Shown here: positions 9,901 to 17,082 of the stretch, one piece after another
Position numbering within the stretch: position 1 is the stretch's first letter
How the letters are laid out: each line of letters opens with the position of its first letter
Origin: Neptunicoccus sediminis
GTDB lineage: Bacteria > Pseudomonadota > Alphaproteobacteria > Rhodobacterales > Rhodobacteraceae
DNA: 64,000 nucleotides
Direction: 5' to 3'
Assembly: GCF_001719615.1 (NCBI RefSeq)
Contig: NZ_MDVX01000001.1
Coordinates: forward strand, 434,001 to 498,000
The notes under the pieces: generated by a model
The model's database searches: none
Seen by the model: the letters and a program-made list of their open reading frames with translations, nothing else
Told to the model about the DNA's origin: nothing
Made by a program: the position numbers and the translations under genes

Positions 9901-10121
9901 TGCTGGACCTGAACCTGCCGGACGGGAACGGGCTTGAGCTTTTGAAGACGCTCAAGCACGACAGTTGCAGTAAAATGCCGATTATCGTTTTCTCCGGCGA
10001 TGAAAGCACCGACCTGAAGGATGAGAATATTTCCTCTGTCATGCTGAAATCCCGCGTTACAAACGAAAAAATCCTTGCAGAGATCATGGATACCATGAAA
10101 AACAAGCTCACCTTATCTTAG
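6936..10121 (+). CDS. Hybrid sensor histidine kinase with four PAS domains and two receivers
   Basis: A 1061-residue membrane kinase. Two hydrophobic segments (about residues 20-38 and 52-76) flank a short periplasmic stretch. Four PAS-type units follow (about 92-222, 223-333, 338-450, 456-572), each ending in a V-x-I-I/V-R-D-x-T motif. The HisKA domain carries the phospho-acceptor H588 in VSHELRTPLTS, then an HATPase_c domain (G-x-G-I, GGTGLGLSI). Two receiver domains follow, with phospho-acceptor aspartates D869 and D991, both in LDL-L-P-D-G-N-G segments. The first PAS resembles redox or light PAS units, but no flavin cysteine is evident, so the signal is unknown. It lies 13 bp upstream of a single-domain receiver and converges on an Hpt/receiver pair, together enough for a phosphorelay. 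Confidence 0.9.
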   Translation: MAKNQFAITVRSFGGLCFRKSMVCAAIFLSLVPNVLAAQPVAGPESSLLAQFIAEYYWYVISGSMLFMSLLLALVAVTIRNIHLLRHRRHKIIAQGAELEFQKQAMDHHAIVSIANNEGIITYVNENFKKVTGYTEEEIIGKEVKVLWAERKLDETMKDLLRALDRKEPWSGEIPTRKKNGNFFWAQATMVPFFDSNGNYVNTTSIRTDVTANKMAEAKRQLTSSLDLLKDEVAMFWPDTLQLVYMNKAAREQNGWSELDYRAKTVFDVYIPIKRAPFEKLLESLKHTRTGQASFEMPAGKRVIEITLQYVTPPNENPRYVAIIRDVTEAARSKREVANMRTVLDLAEYEVYIMDSQSLEYTYLNKAALRAVGWNENEYRGRSPADDDEQFDRDSFEKRVAPLREGKKTAITFERRTLHRRPTEVTIQKLRMDDQGERFVAIVRDITERATAEREIRRFKTALDLSSDSVHMFWPETLRYFYGNEEALRRADKTFDDFINHGPLDTNTTLTRKVLQKRLDQLMSGEVSSQVYETQHVLANGSIMPVEVNLQYIEPRYHRPYFLAIIRDLTKTKAADKAKSEFVATVSHELRTPLTSIKGSLGLVRTGAMGVLPDKPKAMIEIAYNNCERLVRLINDILDIEKIEAGKMDFQMERLDMTQLLQDALEANKSYGEELDITFTATAPEVPVYTHGDAGRLLQVMANLMSNAAKFSNSGSTVDIKLEAVESRLRVTVSDQGAGIPLEAQPTIFDKFTQADSSDVRKKGGTGLGLSISKMIVEQHGGELKFRSVPDVGTDFWFELELLEAVKLLPASTLSPALPQILVCEDDRDLALTLKNLLEFEGFNVTISPDVSTARERLNHMDFDAMTLDLTLPDGNGLDLLQDLRNTDEHADLPVVIITGSQIEMREPLPDNLKGLFRKPPNSHELITLLQTVTTETTTLRPRILHVEDDAGTREVVKNIMADAADVDAAPTLDSARGKLDAKSYDLMLLDLNLPDGNGLELLKTLKHDSCSKMPIIVFSGDESTDLKDENISSVMLKSRVTNEKILAEIMDTMKNKLTLS

Positions 10122-10134
10122 AGAATACATTACG

Positions 10135-10521
10135 ATGGCCGTCTTTGAAAAAATCCTCCACGTCGAAGATGACGCGGATATCCGGGAAATAGCTAAAATT
10201 GCGTTGGAAATGATCGGCGGGTTGGATGTGCATCAATGCGCTTCGGGCCATGATGCTATCGCGATCGCTGAAGAATACGCACCGGACCTTATTCTGCTTG
10301 ATGTAATGATGCCTGTGATCGGCGGCGAGGAAACCCTGCGCGAACTGCGTAAAAATCCTGCGCTGGATCAGGTGCCGGCGGTGTTTATGACGGCCAAGGC
10401 CCATCAGAAGGAAAAGCAGGCTCTGCTGGATCAAGGGGCTGTTGCGGTGATTGTAAAGCCGTTCGACCCGACAACACTGGCCGATGAAATCCGCGCGATC
10501 TGGGAGGCACAGGCACGCTAG
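10135..10521 (+). CDS. Single-domain response regulator (CheY-like)
   Basis: A 128-residue protein that is a receiver domain only. Acidic pocket E11-D12-D13, phospho-acceptor D56 in LILLDVMMP, a conserved T in FMTAKA and the lysine in IVKPFD are all present, so it should be phosphorylatable. There is no output domain; such proteins act as phosphate shuttles or bind a partner. It is almost certainly co-transcribed with the hybrid kinase. The natural downstream carrier would be the Hpt protein encoded convergently at 10593-10916. A 14-bp palindrome that includes the stop codon (GCACGCTAGCGTGC) lies at the end of the gene. Confidence 0.9.
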   Translation: MAVFEKILHVEDDADIREIAKIALEMIGGLDVHQCASGHDAIAIAEEYAPDLILLDVMMPVIGGEETLRELRKNPALDQVPAVFMTAKAHQKEKQALLDQGAVAVIVKPFDPTTLADEIRAIWEAQAR

Positions 10522-10592
10522 CGTGCTGTGTCCCCCAAGGGTATCAATTATAAAAAGGCGTCTGGATCAGGCGGCAGGCTTAGGCGGCCGTC

Positions 10593-10916
10593 TCAGGCGT
10601 CGATTGCGTCCTGTACGTGGCCGCTCAGGGTTGTGACACCGTCGCATAGCGTGCTGCTGTAGCCACCTTTTTCGATGGCGGTGTTCACTTCTTTTTCCAG
10701 ATTGGCAGCAAAACTGCCCAGTGTGGCAAAGCCCAATGTCCCTGCCAGACCGTGAATTTTATGCACGATAAACCGCAGCTCGTCCATGTCGCTCGCTGTG
10801 CAGGTCCCCGCCGTCAGCTTTTCGTGGAGCGCCGTCAGGCGCTCCTTTCGCTCGGGCAGGCTGCTTACGAATTTTCCGCGGATTTCCAGCAGCTTGTCAG
10901 ACAATGCAACGTTCAT
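10593..10916 (-). CDS. Hpt domain-containing phosphotransfer protein
   Basis: A 107-residue, all-helical protein with the Hpt motif FIVHKIHGLAGTLGF. The phospho-accepting histidine should be about position 52, the first H of HKIHG. Hpt proteins pass phosphate between receiver domains. The ATG at 10916 shares one base with the TGA of the upstream receiver-GGDEF gene, so translation is coupled. A TTG three bases further upstream is a possible but less likely start. Its partners are probably the receivers of the adjacent hybrid kinase, the lone receiver and the REC-GGDEF protein. Confidence 0.88.
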   Translation of the reverse strand: MNVALSDKLLEIRGKFVSSLPERKERLTALHEKLTAGTCTASDMDELRFIVHKIHGLAGTLGFATLGSFAANLEKEVNTAIEKGGYSSTLCDGVTTLSGHVQDAIDA

Positions 10917-11956
10917 CAAAAGCCCATTTCAAGTTTTGACACATTTTTGGTCGAGGGATGTTTCAGTCGGTTGCGAATGGTGTCAATTTTGCTGGACCAG
11001 CCGCTGTTGCCGGGATGACGGCGCATGGAGCGGGCCGCAGCTTCGGCGGCGTCTACCGCCTTATACAGCGGCTCAAGCGTGCTCTTGCTGCTGAAGAAGC
11101 CGCATTTGACGGGCTGCCCCATGACCAGTTGCACATCCATTTTCGCACCATTGTCATAAACCAGCTCCATATCGCGGATCGACATGGCAATCTCGCCGGG
11201 CAGATCGTTGAATGTGTCCATCACAACCTTGTGGCAGATGGCGACGAACTGGCCGTTGCCCCGATAGCTGAGGAAAAACTCGCTGCGGCGCAGGTTGTCA
11301 GAGATCGCTTCGGCAATGTCGATGATGGTATTGGCAAAATCGCTGCCAGAGCTGTGCTGGTGAATGGTCGAGATATTCGCCACCTGAAAGGCCACGATGC
11401 ACGATCCGAACAGACCGCCCCGTGTCAGTTGCAGCAGGTAGTTTTCAAACGCCAGTTTTCCGATCACACCGGCAACGCCTTCGATGCGGATTTCTTCGGA
11501 CATAGCGACAGAGTTCTTCGTCTCGATCTGGTCGCGCAGGGCTTCCAGTGCAAAGCTCTTGTCTTCGGCTGCGGCATGTTCCTGCACCAGACGCGCGGCA
11601 AGGTTCACACGGGTGCCCAGTTCCAGAACGTCAAAGGGTTTGGTAACGTAATCCGATGCACCCGCTGCGAAGGCGCGGTCGATATACTGCCGGTCCGCCA
11701 TTGCGGTGATCATCAGGATCGGCGCAGAGCGGTATGCAGGGAATTTGCGTATATGGTTGCACAGTTCGATCCCGTCCATTTCCGGCATCTGGATATCCAG
11801 AAGGAAACAGTCAAAGCGGGTCGGACTATTCTGGATCGTTTTCAGGGCCTCAGCCCCCGAAGTCACCAGAGTAATATCAGGAAAACCAGCCGCACCCACA
11901 ACTTCTTTCAATAGCTCCAGGATGATTTCGTCGTCATCAACCGCGAGAATCTTCAT
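10916..11956 (-). CDS. Response regulator: receiver fused to a degenerate GGDEF domain
   Basis: About 346 residues. Residues 1-125 are a receiver (acidic D7-D8-D9, phospho-acceptor D54 in FLLDIQMPEMDG, lysine in VTKPFD). The C-terminal half (about 160-330) has the pattern of a GGDEF domain, but the active-site loop reads RGNGQF at 232-237 instead of GGDEF, so diguanylate cyclase activity is not expected. Such domains serve as binding or output modules. The ATG at 11956 gives the usual MKILAVDDDE receiver start; GTG at 11983 and ATG at 11968 are alternatives. It is coupled to the Hpt gene by a one-base overlap, forming a two-gene operon facing the kinase operon. Confidence 0.85.
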   Translation of the reverse strand: MKILAVDDDEIILELLKEVVGAAGFPDITLVTSGAEALKTIQNSPTRFDCFLLDIQMPEMDGIELCNHIRKFPAYRSAPILMITAMADRQYIDRAFAAGASDYVTKPFDVLELGTRVNLAARLVQEHAAAEDKSFALEALRDQIETKNSVAMSEEIRIEGVAGVIGKLAFENYLLQLTRGGLFGSCIVAFQVANISTIHQHSSGSDFANTIIDIAEAISDNLRRSEFFLSYRGNGQFVAICHKVVMDTFNDLPGEIAMSIRDMELVYDNGAKMDVQLVMGQPVKCGFFSSKSTLEPLYKAVDAAEAAARSMRRHPGNSGWSSKIDTIRNRLKHPSTKNVSKLEMGF

Positions 11957-12303
11957 TGGCCCCACCATGTCTTTCTTGTTCACAAGACGCGCTCCCAGGT
12001 TTCTACCAAGCGTCAGGGATTGGTTTCATCTTGTGGTAGTATTCTTAAATATTGTGGCGTGTTTGTGACGCATTGTTGTTAACACTGGTACAGAGTCCGG
12101 AAAAACCTATGGGAAACCTGCAAAAAACGGTGCAAACTTGTCACGAAACTGGCCGACTTATCGGGAAGGTCGGTTTTGCAATTAAAAATTCACTTTTGCC
12201 AAGAATCGACCCTGAGTCGACAATAATTGCAAAAAACGGCCCAAAACCGGAGCGTTTCAAGAACCGCTGAGGGCGGAAATACGGGGTTTTTCGTAAAGCT
12301 AAA

Positions 12304-12330
12304 CTTTACAAAATGTAAACTTTTGTAAAG
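12304..12330. promoter_or_regulatory. Perfect inverted repeat CTTTACAAAA-N7-TTTTGTAAAG
   Basis: Ten-base arms are separated by TGTAAAC, which itself pairs with the left arm (TTTAC-N5-GTAAA). A further GTAAAG lies just upstream near 12294. This arrangement of overlapping TTTAC/GTAAA half-sites looks like an operator for a dimeric repressor or activator, sited about 310 bp before the PotD-like gene. The regulator is not identifiable. Confidence 0.45.
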
Positions 12331-12493
12331 GACGAAACGCGTGACCTCGACCCATGGGCTTTCAACTGCAGGGAATCTGATAGGCCCCTTGTGTCAGACA
12401 CTATTCACGCCAAGGACCTGTCTAGGTTGGGTGGATCGGGGGCGGTAGCACAACCCAGAGGATAGCTTGCCGCAAGGGATCGGTTCAGGGACG

Positions 12494-12548
12494 ACAGATT
12501 TCAGGCAGGCGTGACCGGAAAACTGCCCCGCAGCAGGGGCAAATCTGT
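12494..12548 (+). promoter_or_regulatory. Candidate structured 5' leader RNA upstream of the PotD-like gene
   Basis: An 8-bp outer stem (ACAGATTT at 12494-12501 with AAATCTGT at 12541-12548) encloses a GC-rich inner hairpin (TGCCCC at 12524-12529 with GGGGCA at 12536-12541, sharing one base with the outer stem). Upstream, 12425-12455 can also form a TGGGT/ACCCA stem. It lies about 90 bp before the start codon. It does not match a riboswitch class I recognise. Confidence 0.35.
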
Positions 12549-12637
12549 GGACCATGGCACGGCGCTGGACTAGAGTTTTGGGACCAACATGGCGCTTGGA
12601 CAACGATTCAGCGCTTATTAACCTAATGGGAGATAAC

Positions 12638-13678
12638 ATGAAGCTTAATATGCTGATGACAGGGACCATTCTGTCCGGATTCCTCGCAGCCGCTGCGGCT
12701 GGTGCGCAAGAACTGGTCGTGCTGGACTGGTCCGGCTACGAAGATGAAGGCTTTCTGCAAAGCTACATTGAAAAACACGGCGGACCGCCAACCTTTTCCT
12801 TCTTTGGTGAAGAAGAAGAGGCCTTTCAGAAGTTGCGGTCCGGCTTTAAGGCCGATGTGTCCCATCCCTGTAGCCAGTCCGTTTCCAAATGGCTGGATGC
12901 CGGTTTGATCGAACCCATCGACCCTTCCAGAGTGGAACGTTGGGATGAAGTGAACGCCGGTATGAAAGAGGCGTTCAAGTTTGACGGCGAGTATTACCTG
13001 ATCCCTTCGGATTGGGGCACAACGGCTTTGACCTATCGCAGCGATCTGGTGGACCCGGCGGCGATGAATACGTTGGAAGTGTTCAAGGACCCGAAATACG
13101 CAGGCCGTATTTCCCTGCCCGACAATGTGGATGACGTCTATGCGCTCGCTTATCTGGCGACAGGTACACAGGATTGGTCCAAAGCCACTGATGAGGATTT
13201 CGCCAAGGCCAATGAATGGCTGCGGGCGGTGCATCCGATGGTTCGAGCTTATTGGGCGGACGGCGCAGAGCTGGGTCAGTTGATGACCAGCGGCGAAGTT
13301 ATCGTGGCCTGGGCCTGGAACGAGACCCCGACAACGCTGGCAGGGGAGGGTATTCCTGTTGAGGCTAACCGCGCGACCAAAGAAGGCTCTTCCACATGGT
13401 TCTGTGGATATGTGAACCTGAAGGACGGTCCGAACGACGAAGCGCTGATGTATGATTTCTTCAACACATGGCTGTCACCTGAAACCACCCAGTATATCGT
13501 GAACGAGTGGGGCTATGGCAGCGGCAACGAAGCGCAGATGGCTACGCTTGGGACCGAAACGCTGGAAGGGGCCGGTCTGGGAGAGATCGACGTGCCAATT
13601 CTGGCGCAAATCCCGATGGACCAGCAACTGCGCGAAAAGATGATCGCAGAATTTGAGAAGATCAAAGCCGGTTTCTAA
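12638..13678 (+). CDS. Polyamine-type ABC transporter substrate-binding protein (PotD/PotF-like)
   Basis: A 346-residue periplasmic binding protein. The ATG at 12638 follows a strong GGGAGA site and opens into a signal peptide ending near AGA-Q. The mature protein has the PotD/PotF pattern: an N-terminal VVLDWSGYEDEGFLQSYIEKHG segment, IPSDWGTTALTYRSDLV, and an LPDNVDDVYALAYL strand. The family binds spermidine, putrescine and related cations, but ligands can include other amines. Its permease and ATPase genes lie downstream on the opposite strand (14214-16980), so it is transcribed separately and convergently. A clean intrinsic terminator follows at 13700-13729. Ligand specificity cannot be read from sequence; the neighbouring catabolic genes suggest a polyamine or a betaine. 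Confidence 0.85.
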   Translation: MKLNMLMTGTILSGFLAAAAAGAQELVVLDWSGYEDEGFLQSYIEKHGGPPTFSFFGEEEEAFQKLRSGFKADVSHPCSQSVSKWLDAGLIEPIDPSRVERWDEVNAGMKEAFKFDGEYYLIPSDWGTTALTYRSDLVDPAAMNTLEVFKDPKYAGRISLPDNVDDVYALAYLATGTQDWSKATDEDFAKANEWLRAVHPMVRAYWADGAELGQLMTSGEVIVAWAWNETPTTLAGEGIPVEANRATKEGSSTWFCGYVNLKDGPNDEALMYDFFNTWLSPETTQYIVNEWGYGSGNEAQMATLGTETLEGAGLGEIDVPILAQIPMDQQLREKMIAEFEKIKAGF

Positions 13679-13699
13679 ATTGCGAAGGCGAAAAACCAC

Positions 13700-13729
13700 A
13701 AAGGGCGCTCGGTCGGGCGCCCTTTTTTT
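13700..13729 (+). terminator. Intrinsic terminator after the PotD-like gene
   Basis: Stem AAAGGGCGC with GCGCCCTTT, an 8-base loop and a run of seven T. It is 21 bp beyond the stop codon. Confidence 0.9.
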
Positions 13730-13917
13730 ATGTCCGCAGGTCAGATGATTCGACGGATGTTCCCGGTTGTGTGGGCCAAATTTGCAGATTGCGCCTTTGG
13801 TGCGCCCGACACTGGGGCTATTTCGATAAAATTATATACGAATTGATAGGATAGAAGCGCAAAGTAGATAGTGTCCTATTCCCTTCCCAACGGGCGCGGT
13901 GCGGATATTTATCGTAA

Positions 13918-13937
13918 ATTTGTTTCAGTAAACAAAT
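13918..13937. promoter_or_regulatory. Inverted repeat ATTTGTTT-CAGT-AAACAAAT
   Basis: A perfect 8-bp inverted repeat with a 4-base loop, ending 15 bp before the ATG of a small open frame at 13953. It could be an operator or a leader hairpin near the ribosome-binding site. Confidence 0.4.
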
Positions 13938-13952
13938 CCTGAAGGAAAGATC

Positions 13953-14153
13953 ATGAACTGCAAACAAATTGAGATGAATGTGCGGCAATCACGGATTTCT
14001 GCCTTGAAAAGCCTGAACGGGGCCAGCAGATCCGCGCGTCCCTCTGCATTCTATTTGAAGCGTTCTGTCGGGCAGGCCCATTGGCCCGAGCCGGTTGCAG
14101 CGGTGGAGGACAGGCTTTTCACCACATTCAAAACGATGTGCTACTTTGTGTAA
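13953..14153 (+). CDS. Small hypothetical protein, uncertain
   Basis: A 66-codon frame with a good ribosome-binding site (AAGGAAAG, five bases before ATG) and an inverted repeat directly upstream. The peptide is basic and has no recognisable domain, signal peptide or membrane segment. It sits alone between the terminator of the PotD-like gene and the convergent end of the importer operon. The good translation signal is the only support; it may instead be a chance frame or a leader peptide. Confidence 0.3.
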   Translation: MNCKQIEMNVRQSRISALKSLNGASRSARPSAFYLKRSVGQAHWPEPVAAVEDRLFTTFKTMCYFV

Positions 14154-14213
14154 CAGGGCTATTCGCGGGACAGACCGATTGCACAGGCCGGACGGCAGTC
14201 TGTTACAGACGGC

Positions 14214-15299
14214 TCACTTCAGCAGCAGCACAGACTCCGCGCCCCAGCCGACGCGGGCGCGGTCCTGACGGGACAGAACAGAACGTCCGGCAGTGTTGCG
14301 CATGGATATTGTGACAGGGTGGTCTACGCCGTCCAGCTTTACATCATAATAGGTCATATCCCCGTAGTAATAGACATCCTCTACGATGCCGGATGCCTCC
14401 CGTTCGGAGTGTGCGTTTTCGCCGGACAGGATCGTCAGCATCTCCGGCCGCACCCCTGCGGTCACGCTGGCATCGACGCCGCCCGGGGCTTGTTCGGCGG
14501 GAATGGTGACTTTGCCAAGCCCCGCGATGTCACAGTCAAAGGTGTCGCCGGTGCCATCGCTGACGGATACATCAAGGAAGTTCATCACGCCGATAAATTC
14601 AGCCACCTTGCGGTTCACAGGGCGGCGGTAAAGATCCTGCGGCGAGGCAAGCTGCCCGATCCGCCCCTCAAACATCACCGCGATGCGGTCGGACATGGTC
14701 AGCGCTTCTTCCTGATCATGTGTCACTAGAATAAATGTGATCCCGACTGCCCGTTGCAGGTGGCGCAGTTCGGATTGCATCTGTTCGCGCATCTTCTTGT
14801 CGAGCGCGGACAGCGGTTCGTCCAGCAGCAGCACCTTGGGCTTCAGCACCAGCGCACGGGCAAGCGCCACGCGCTGTCTCTGCCCGCCGGACATGGCATG
14901 AGAGGCCCGCTCGCCGTATCCCTCCAGCCCGACCTGTTTCAGCGCAGTGGCCACCTCGGTTGCGATCTGGTCCTTGGGCATCTTGCGCGCCTTCAACCCG
15001 TAGGCGACATTTTCGGCCACCGACATATGGGGAAAGATGGCATAGCTTTGGAACACCATATTGGTGGGGCGGCGGTTTGCGGGCACATTGTCCATCGACT
15101 GTCCGGCAATTTCCACATGACCCGCCGTGACATCCTCAAATCCGGCGATGGTGCGCAGCAGGGTTGTCTTGCCGCATCCCGAAGGCCCGAGCAGGGAGAA
15201 AAACTCGCCCGTGCGGATTTCCGCGTTCACATCATGTAGCGCCTGAAAGTCGCCGTAGAATTTGTCGATACCGCTCAGGCGGATGATCGGGTCGGTCAT
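14214..15299 (-). CDS. Polyamine-type ABC transporter ATP-binding protein (PotA/PotG-like)
   Basis: A 361-residue ABC ATPase. Walker A GPSGCGKTT is near residues 38-46, Q-loop MVFQSYAIFPHMS, signature MSGGQRQR, Walker B KVLLLDEPLSALD, H-loop VTHDQEEA. About 120 C-terminal residues form a TOBE-type regulatory domain, as in PotA/PotG. It energises the two permeases encoded upstream; its ATG overlaps the stop of the preceding permease by four bases (ATGA). Together with the binding protein at 12638 it forms a complete importer of the polyamine/opine class. It is the last gene of a long minus-strand run starting with the acyl-CoA dehydrogenase. Confidence 0.92.
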   Translation of the reverse strand: MTDPIIRLSGIDKFYGDFQALHDVNAEIRTGEFFSLLGPSGCGKTTLLRTIAGFEDVTAGHVEIAGQSMDNVPANRRPTNMVFQSYAIFPHMSVAENVAYGLKARKMPKDQIATEVATALKQVGLEGYGERASHAMSGGQRQRVALARALVLKPKVLLLDEPLSALDKKMREQMQSELRHLQRAVGITFILVTHDQEEALTMSDRIAVMFEGRIGQLASPQDLYRRPVNRKVAEFIGVMNFLDVSVSDGTGDTFDCDIAGLGKVTIPAEQAPGGVDASVTAGVRPEMLTILSGENAHSEREASGIVEDVYYYGDMTYYDVKLDGVDHPVTISMRNTAGRSVLSRQDRARVGWGAESVLLLK

Positions 15300-16105
15300 A
15301 GGAATCCTCCGGCATCTTCAATGCCTGTTTTTCTTGCGCTACGGCGGCGGAAATATTCGGCTGTGGCCAGCAGGGTCAGTGACAGGATCAGCAGGATCGT
15401 GCCAAGGGCCATCAGGCTGGGCAGTTTTTGCGGAAACCGCAGTTGTCCCCAGATATAGACCGGCAGCGTGGGTTCGGTTCCGGCCAGAAAGAAGGCGATG
15501 ATGAATTCGTCCAACGATATGGTGAAAGAGATCAGCATCGAGGACACCACACCGGGTAGCACCAGCGGCATTGTCACCAGCCAGAAGGTGGCCAGTTTGC
15601 TCCGCCCCAGATCGAATGAGGCTTCCTCAAGGCTCTGGTCAAGGTTGAGGAATGCCGACGACAGGATCGCCACACAAAACGGCGTACAGATCAGCACATG
15701 CCCCAGCACAATGGTCCAGAGCGACAGATCAAACCCCATTTGCAAGATCACCACCAGCAGGGACACACCGACGATAATCTCGGGCAGCACCAGCGGGATC
15801 ATGATGAACCCCATCACTGCCTTTTGTCCGCGAAACTTGTAGCGCGAGGAGGCCCGCGCCGCCAGAATACCAAGGCTCGTCGCGATGATCGCCGTGCTGA
15901 CAGCAATCAACAGGCTGTTCTTCGTGGCGGTGTGCAGGGCTTCGGTTTCCCACAGCACATTAAACCAGTTCAGCGTGAAGCCTTTGAGGGGAAAAGAGAC
16001 AATCGAACTGTCGTTAAAGGCAAAGATCGGCAACAGCAGGGCAGGGGCGTAGAGAAACACCAGAAACACCCCGATATAGAGCTTGAACCACTTCCCAGAC
16101 TTCAT
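15296..16105 (-). CDS. ABC transporter permease (PotC/PotI-like)
   Basis: A 269-residue inner-membrane permease with about six hydrophobic segments, the first near residues 8-32. The EAA-type loop (EEASFDLGRSKLATFWLVTMPLVLPG) that docks to the ATPase is clear. The family is the second permease of spermidine/putrescine importers. It overlaps both neighbours by four bases, indicating coupled translation within the importer operon. Confidence 0.9.
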   Translation of the reverse strand: MKSGKWFKLYIGVFLVFLYAPALLLPIFAFNDSSIVSFPLKGFTLNWFNVLWETEALHTATKNSLLIAVSTAIIATSLGILAARASSRYKFRGQKAVMGFIMIPLVLPEIIVGVSLLVVILQMGFDLSLWTIVLGHVLICTPFCVAILSSAFLNLDQSLEEASFDLGRSKLATFWLVTMPLVLPGVVSSMLISFTISLDEFIIAFFLAGTEPTLPVYIWGQLRFPQKLPSLMALGTILLILSLTLLATAEYFRRRSARKTGIEDAGGFL

Positions 16106-16980
16106 TTCTGCCCCACCAGATATTTGCGGTTCAACCAGACGAAGATCAGGGAGATCACCGATACAAGGAACATGGCAGACAGGGCCAGCGCCGCGCCAAG
16201 CGGGGCGTTATTGGCCTTTTTGAACTGTAATTCGATCATGTTGGAAATCATCAATCCGTTCGGGCCGCCCACCAGCCGCGGCGTGACGTAATCCCCGATG
16301 GTGGGGATAAAGACGATGACAGTTGCCGCCACTACGCCCGGCATCGCCAGTGGCAGGGTGACTCGGATGAACCGGCGCAGCGGACCGTCGCCCAGATCTT
16401 CGGCTGCTTCCAGCAGGGAGCGGTCGATTTTTTCCAGCGCGACAAAGATCGGCAGGATGGCGAAAGGCACCCATGCATGGGCCAGCGTCACCACCACTGC
16501 ATTCTGGTTATAAAGAATAAAGGACAGCGGCTGTTCGATCACCCCAATCCCCAGCAGCGAGCCGTTGATCACACCGTTGTACCCGAGGATCACCTTCCAC
16601 AGAAAAATCCGCATCAGGTAACTGGTCCAGAACGGAATGGTAATCAGGAAGATCCACAGCGGTTTGCGCTTTTGCGGGACGTAAAAGCTGACGTAATAGG
16701 CGACCGGAAAGGCCAGCAGGATCGTCAGCGCCGTGACGAACGCGGAAATCTTCAGGGACCGAGCCATCAGTGTCTGGTAGATCGGCTCGGACCACGCCTC
16801 GATATAATTTTTCAACGTGAAGGTTTTATCAAGATCCAGATAGTCCTGAGTCCAGAAACTGAGCGCGATAACCATTGCAAGCGGTGCGGCCAGCAGCAGG
16901 ATGGAATAGACCAGAGTCGGACTGACCAGCAGCCAGCCCGAGGCTTCCTCCGAGCGGCGCCATTTGGCAAGCTGGCTCAT
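16102..16980 (-). CDS. ABC transporter permease (PotB/PotH-like)
   Basis: A 292-residue permease with six predicted membrane spans; the first lies near residues 17-41 after a short polar N-terminus containing KWRRSEE. The EAA loop reads LLEAAEDLGDGPLRRFIRVTLP. This is the first permease of the heterodimer in PotABCD-type importers. It is followed with a four-base overlap by the second permease. About 100 bp separate it from the aminotransferase gene upstream, with no terminator seen, so read-through from the catabolic genes is plausible. Confidence 0.9.
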   Translation of the reverse strand: MSQLAKWRRSEEASGWLLVSPTLVYSILLLAAPLAMVIALSFWTQDYLDLDKTFTLKNYIEAWSEPIYQTLMARSLKISAFVTALTILLAFPVAYYVSFYVPQKRKPLWIFLITIPFWTSYLMRIFLWKVILGYNGVINGSLLGIGVIEQPLSFILYNQNAVVVTLAHAWVPFAILPIFVALEKIDRSLLEAAEDLGDGPLRRFIRVTLPLAMPGVVAATVIVFIPTIGDYVTPRLVGGPNGLMISNMIELQFKKANNAPLGAALALSAMFLVSVISLIFVWLNRKYLVGQK

Positions 16981-17082
16981 GCGATACAGCCTTGGTTCAT
17001 CGGTTTGTAATCACTTCGCATTCTGTCCCTTGTGCTTGGGGCTAATGGAACGTTGGAATCCGGTTCAACGCAAGCGAAAATG

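Larger units (their letters stand above)
11957..12637. other. Long intergenic region upstream of the PotD-like gene
   Basis: About 680 bp without a convincing gene; short frames here lack plausible start sites or family signals. It carries the promoter of the minus-strand receiver-GGDEF operon, a perfect 10-bp inverted repeat (12304-12330) and a structured leader (12494-12548) ahead of the plus-strand binding-protein gene. Confidence 0.6.

Noticed and set aside
11957-11983. Earlier GTG or ATG starts for the receiver-GGDEF protein
   Set aside because: The receiver begins directly at ATG 11956 (MKILAVDDDE), the usual start for this fold. The alternatives only add a short unconserved tail, but they cannot be excluded.
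12052-12270. 72-codon plus-strand frame in the long intergenic region
   Set aside because: GTG start without a ribosome-binding site, no domain; contains AT-rich promoter-like DNA.
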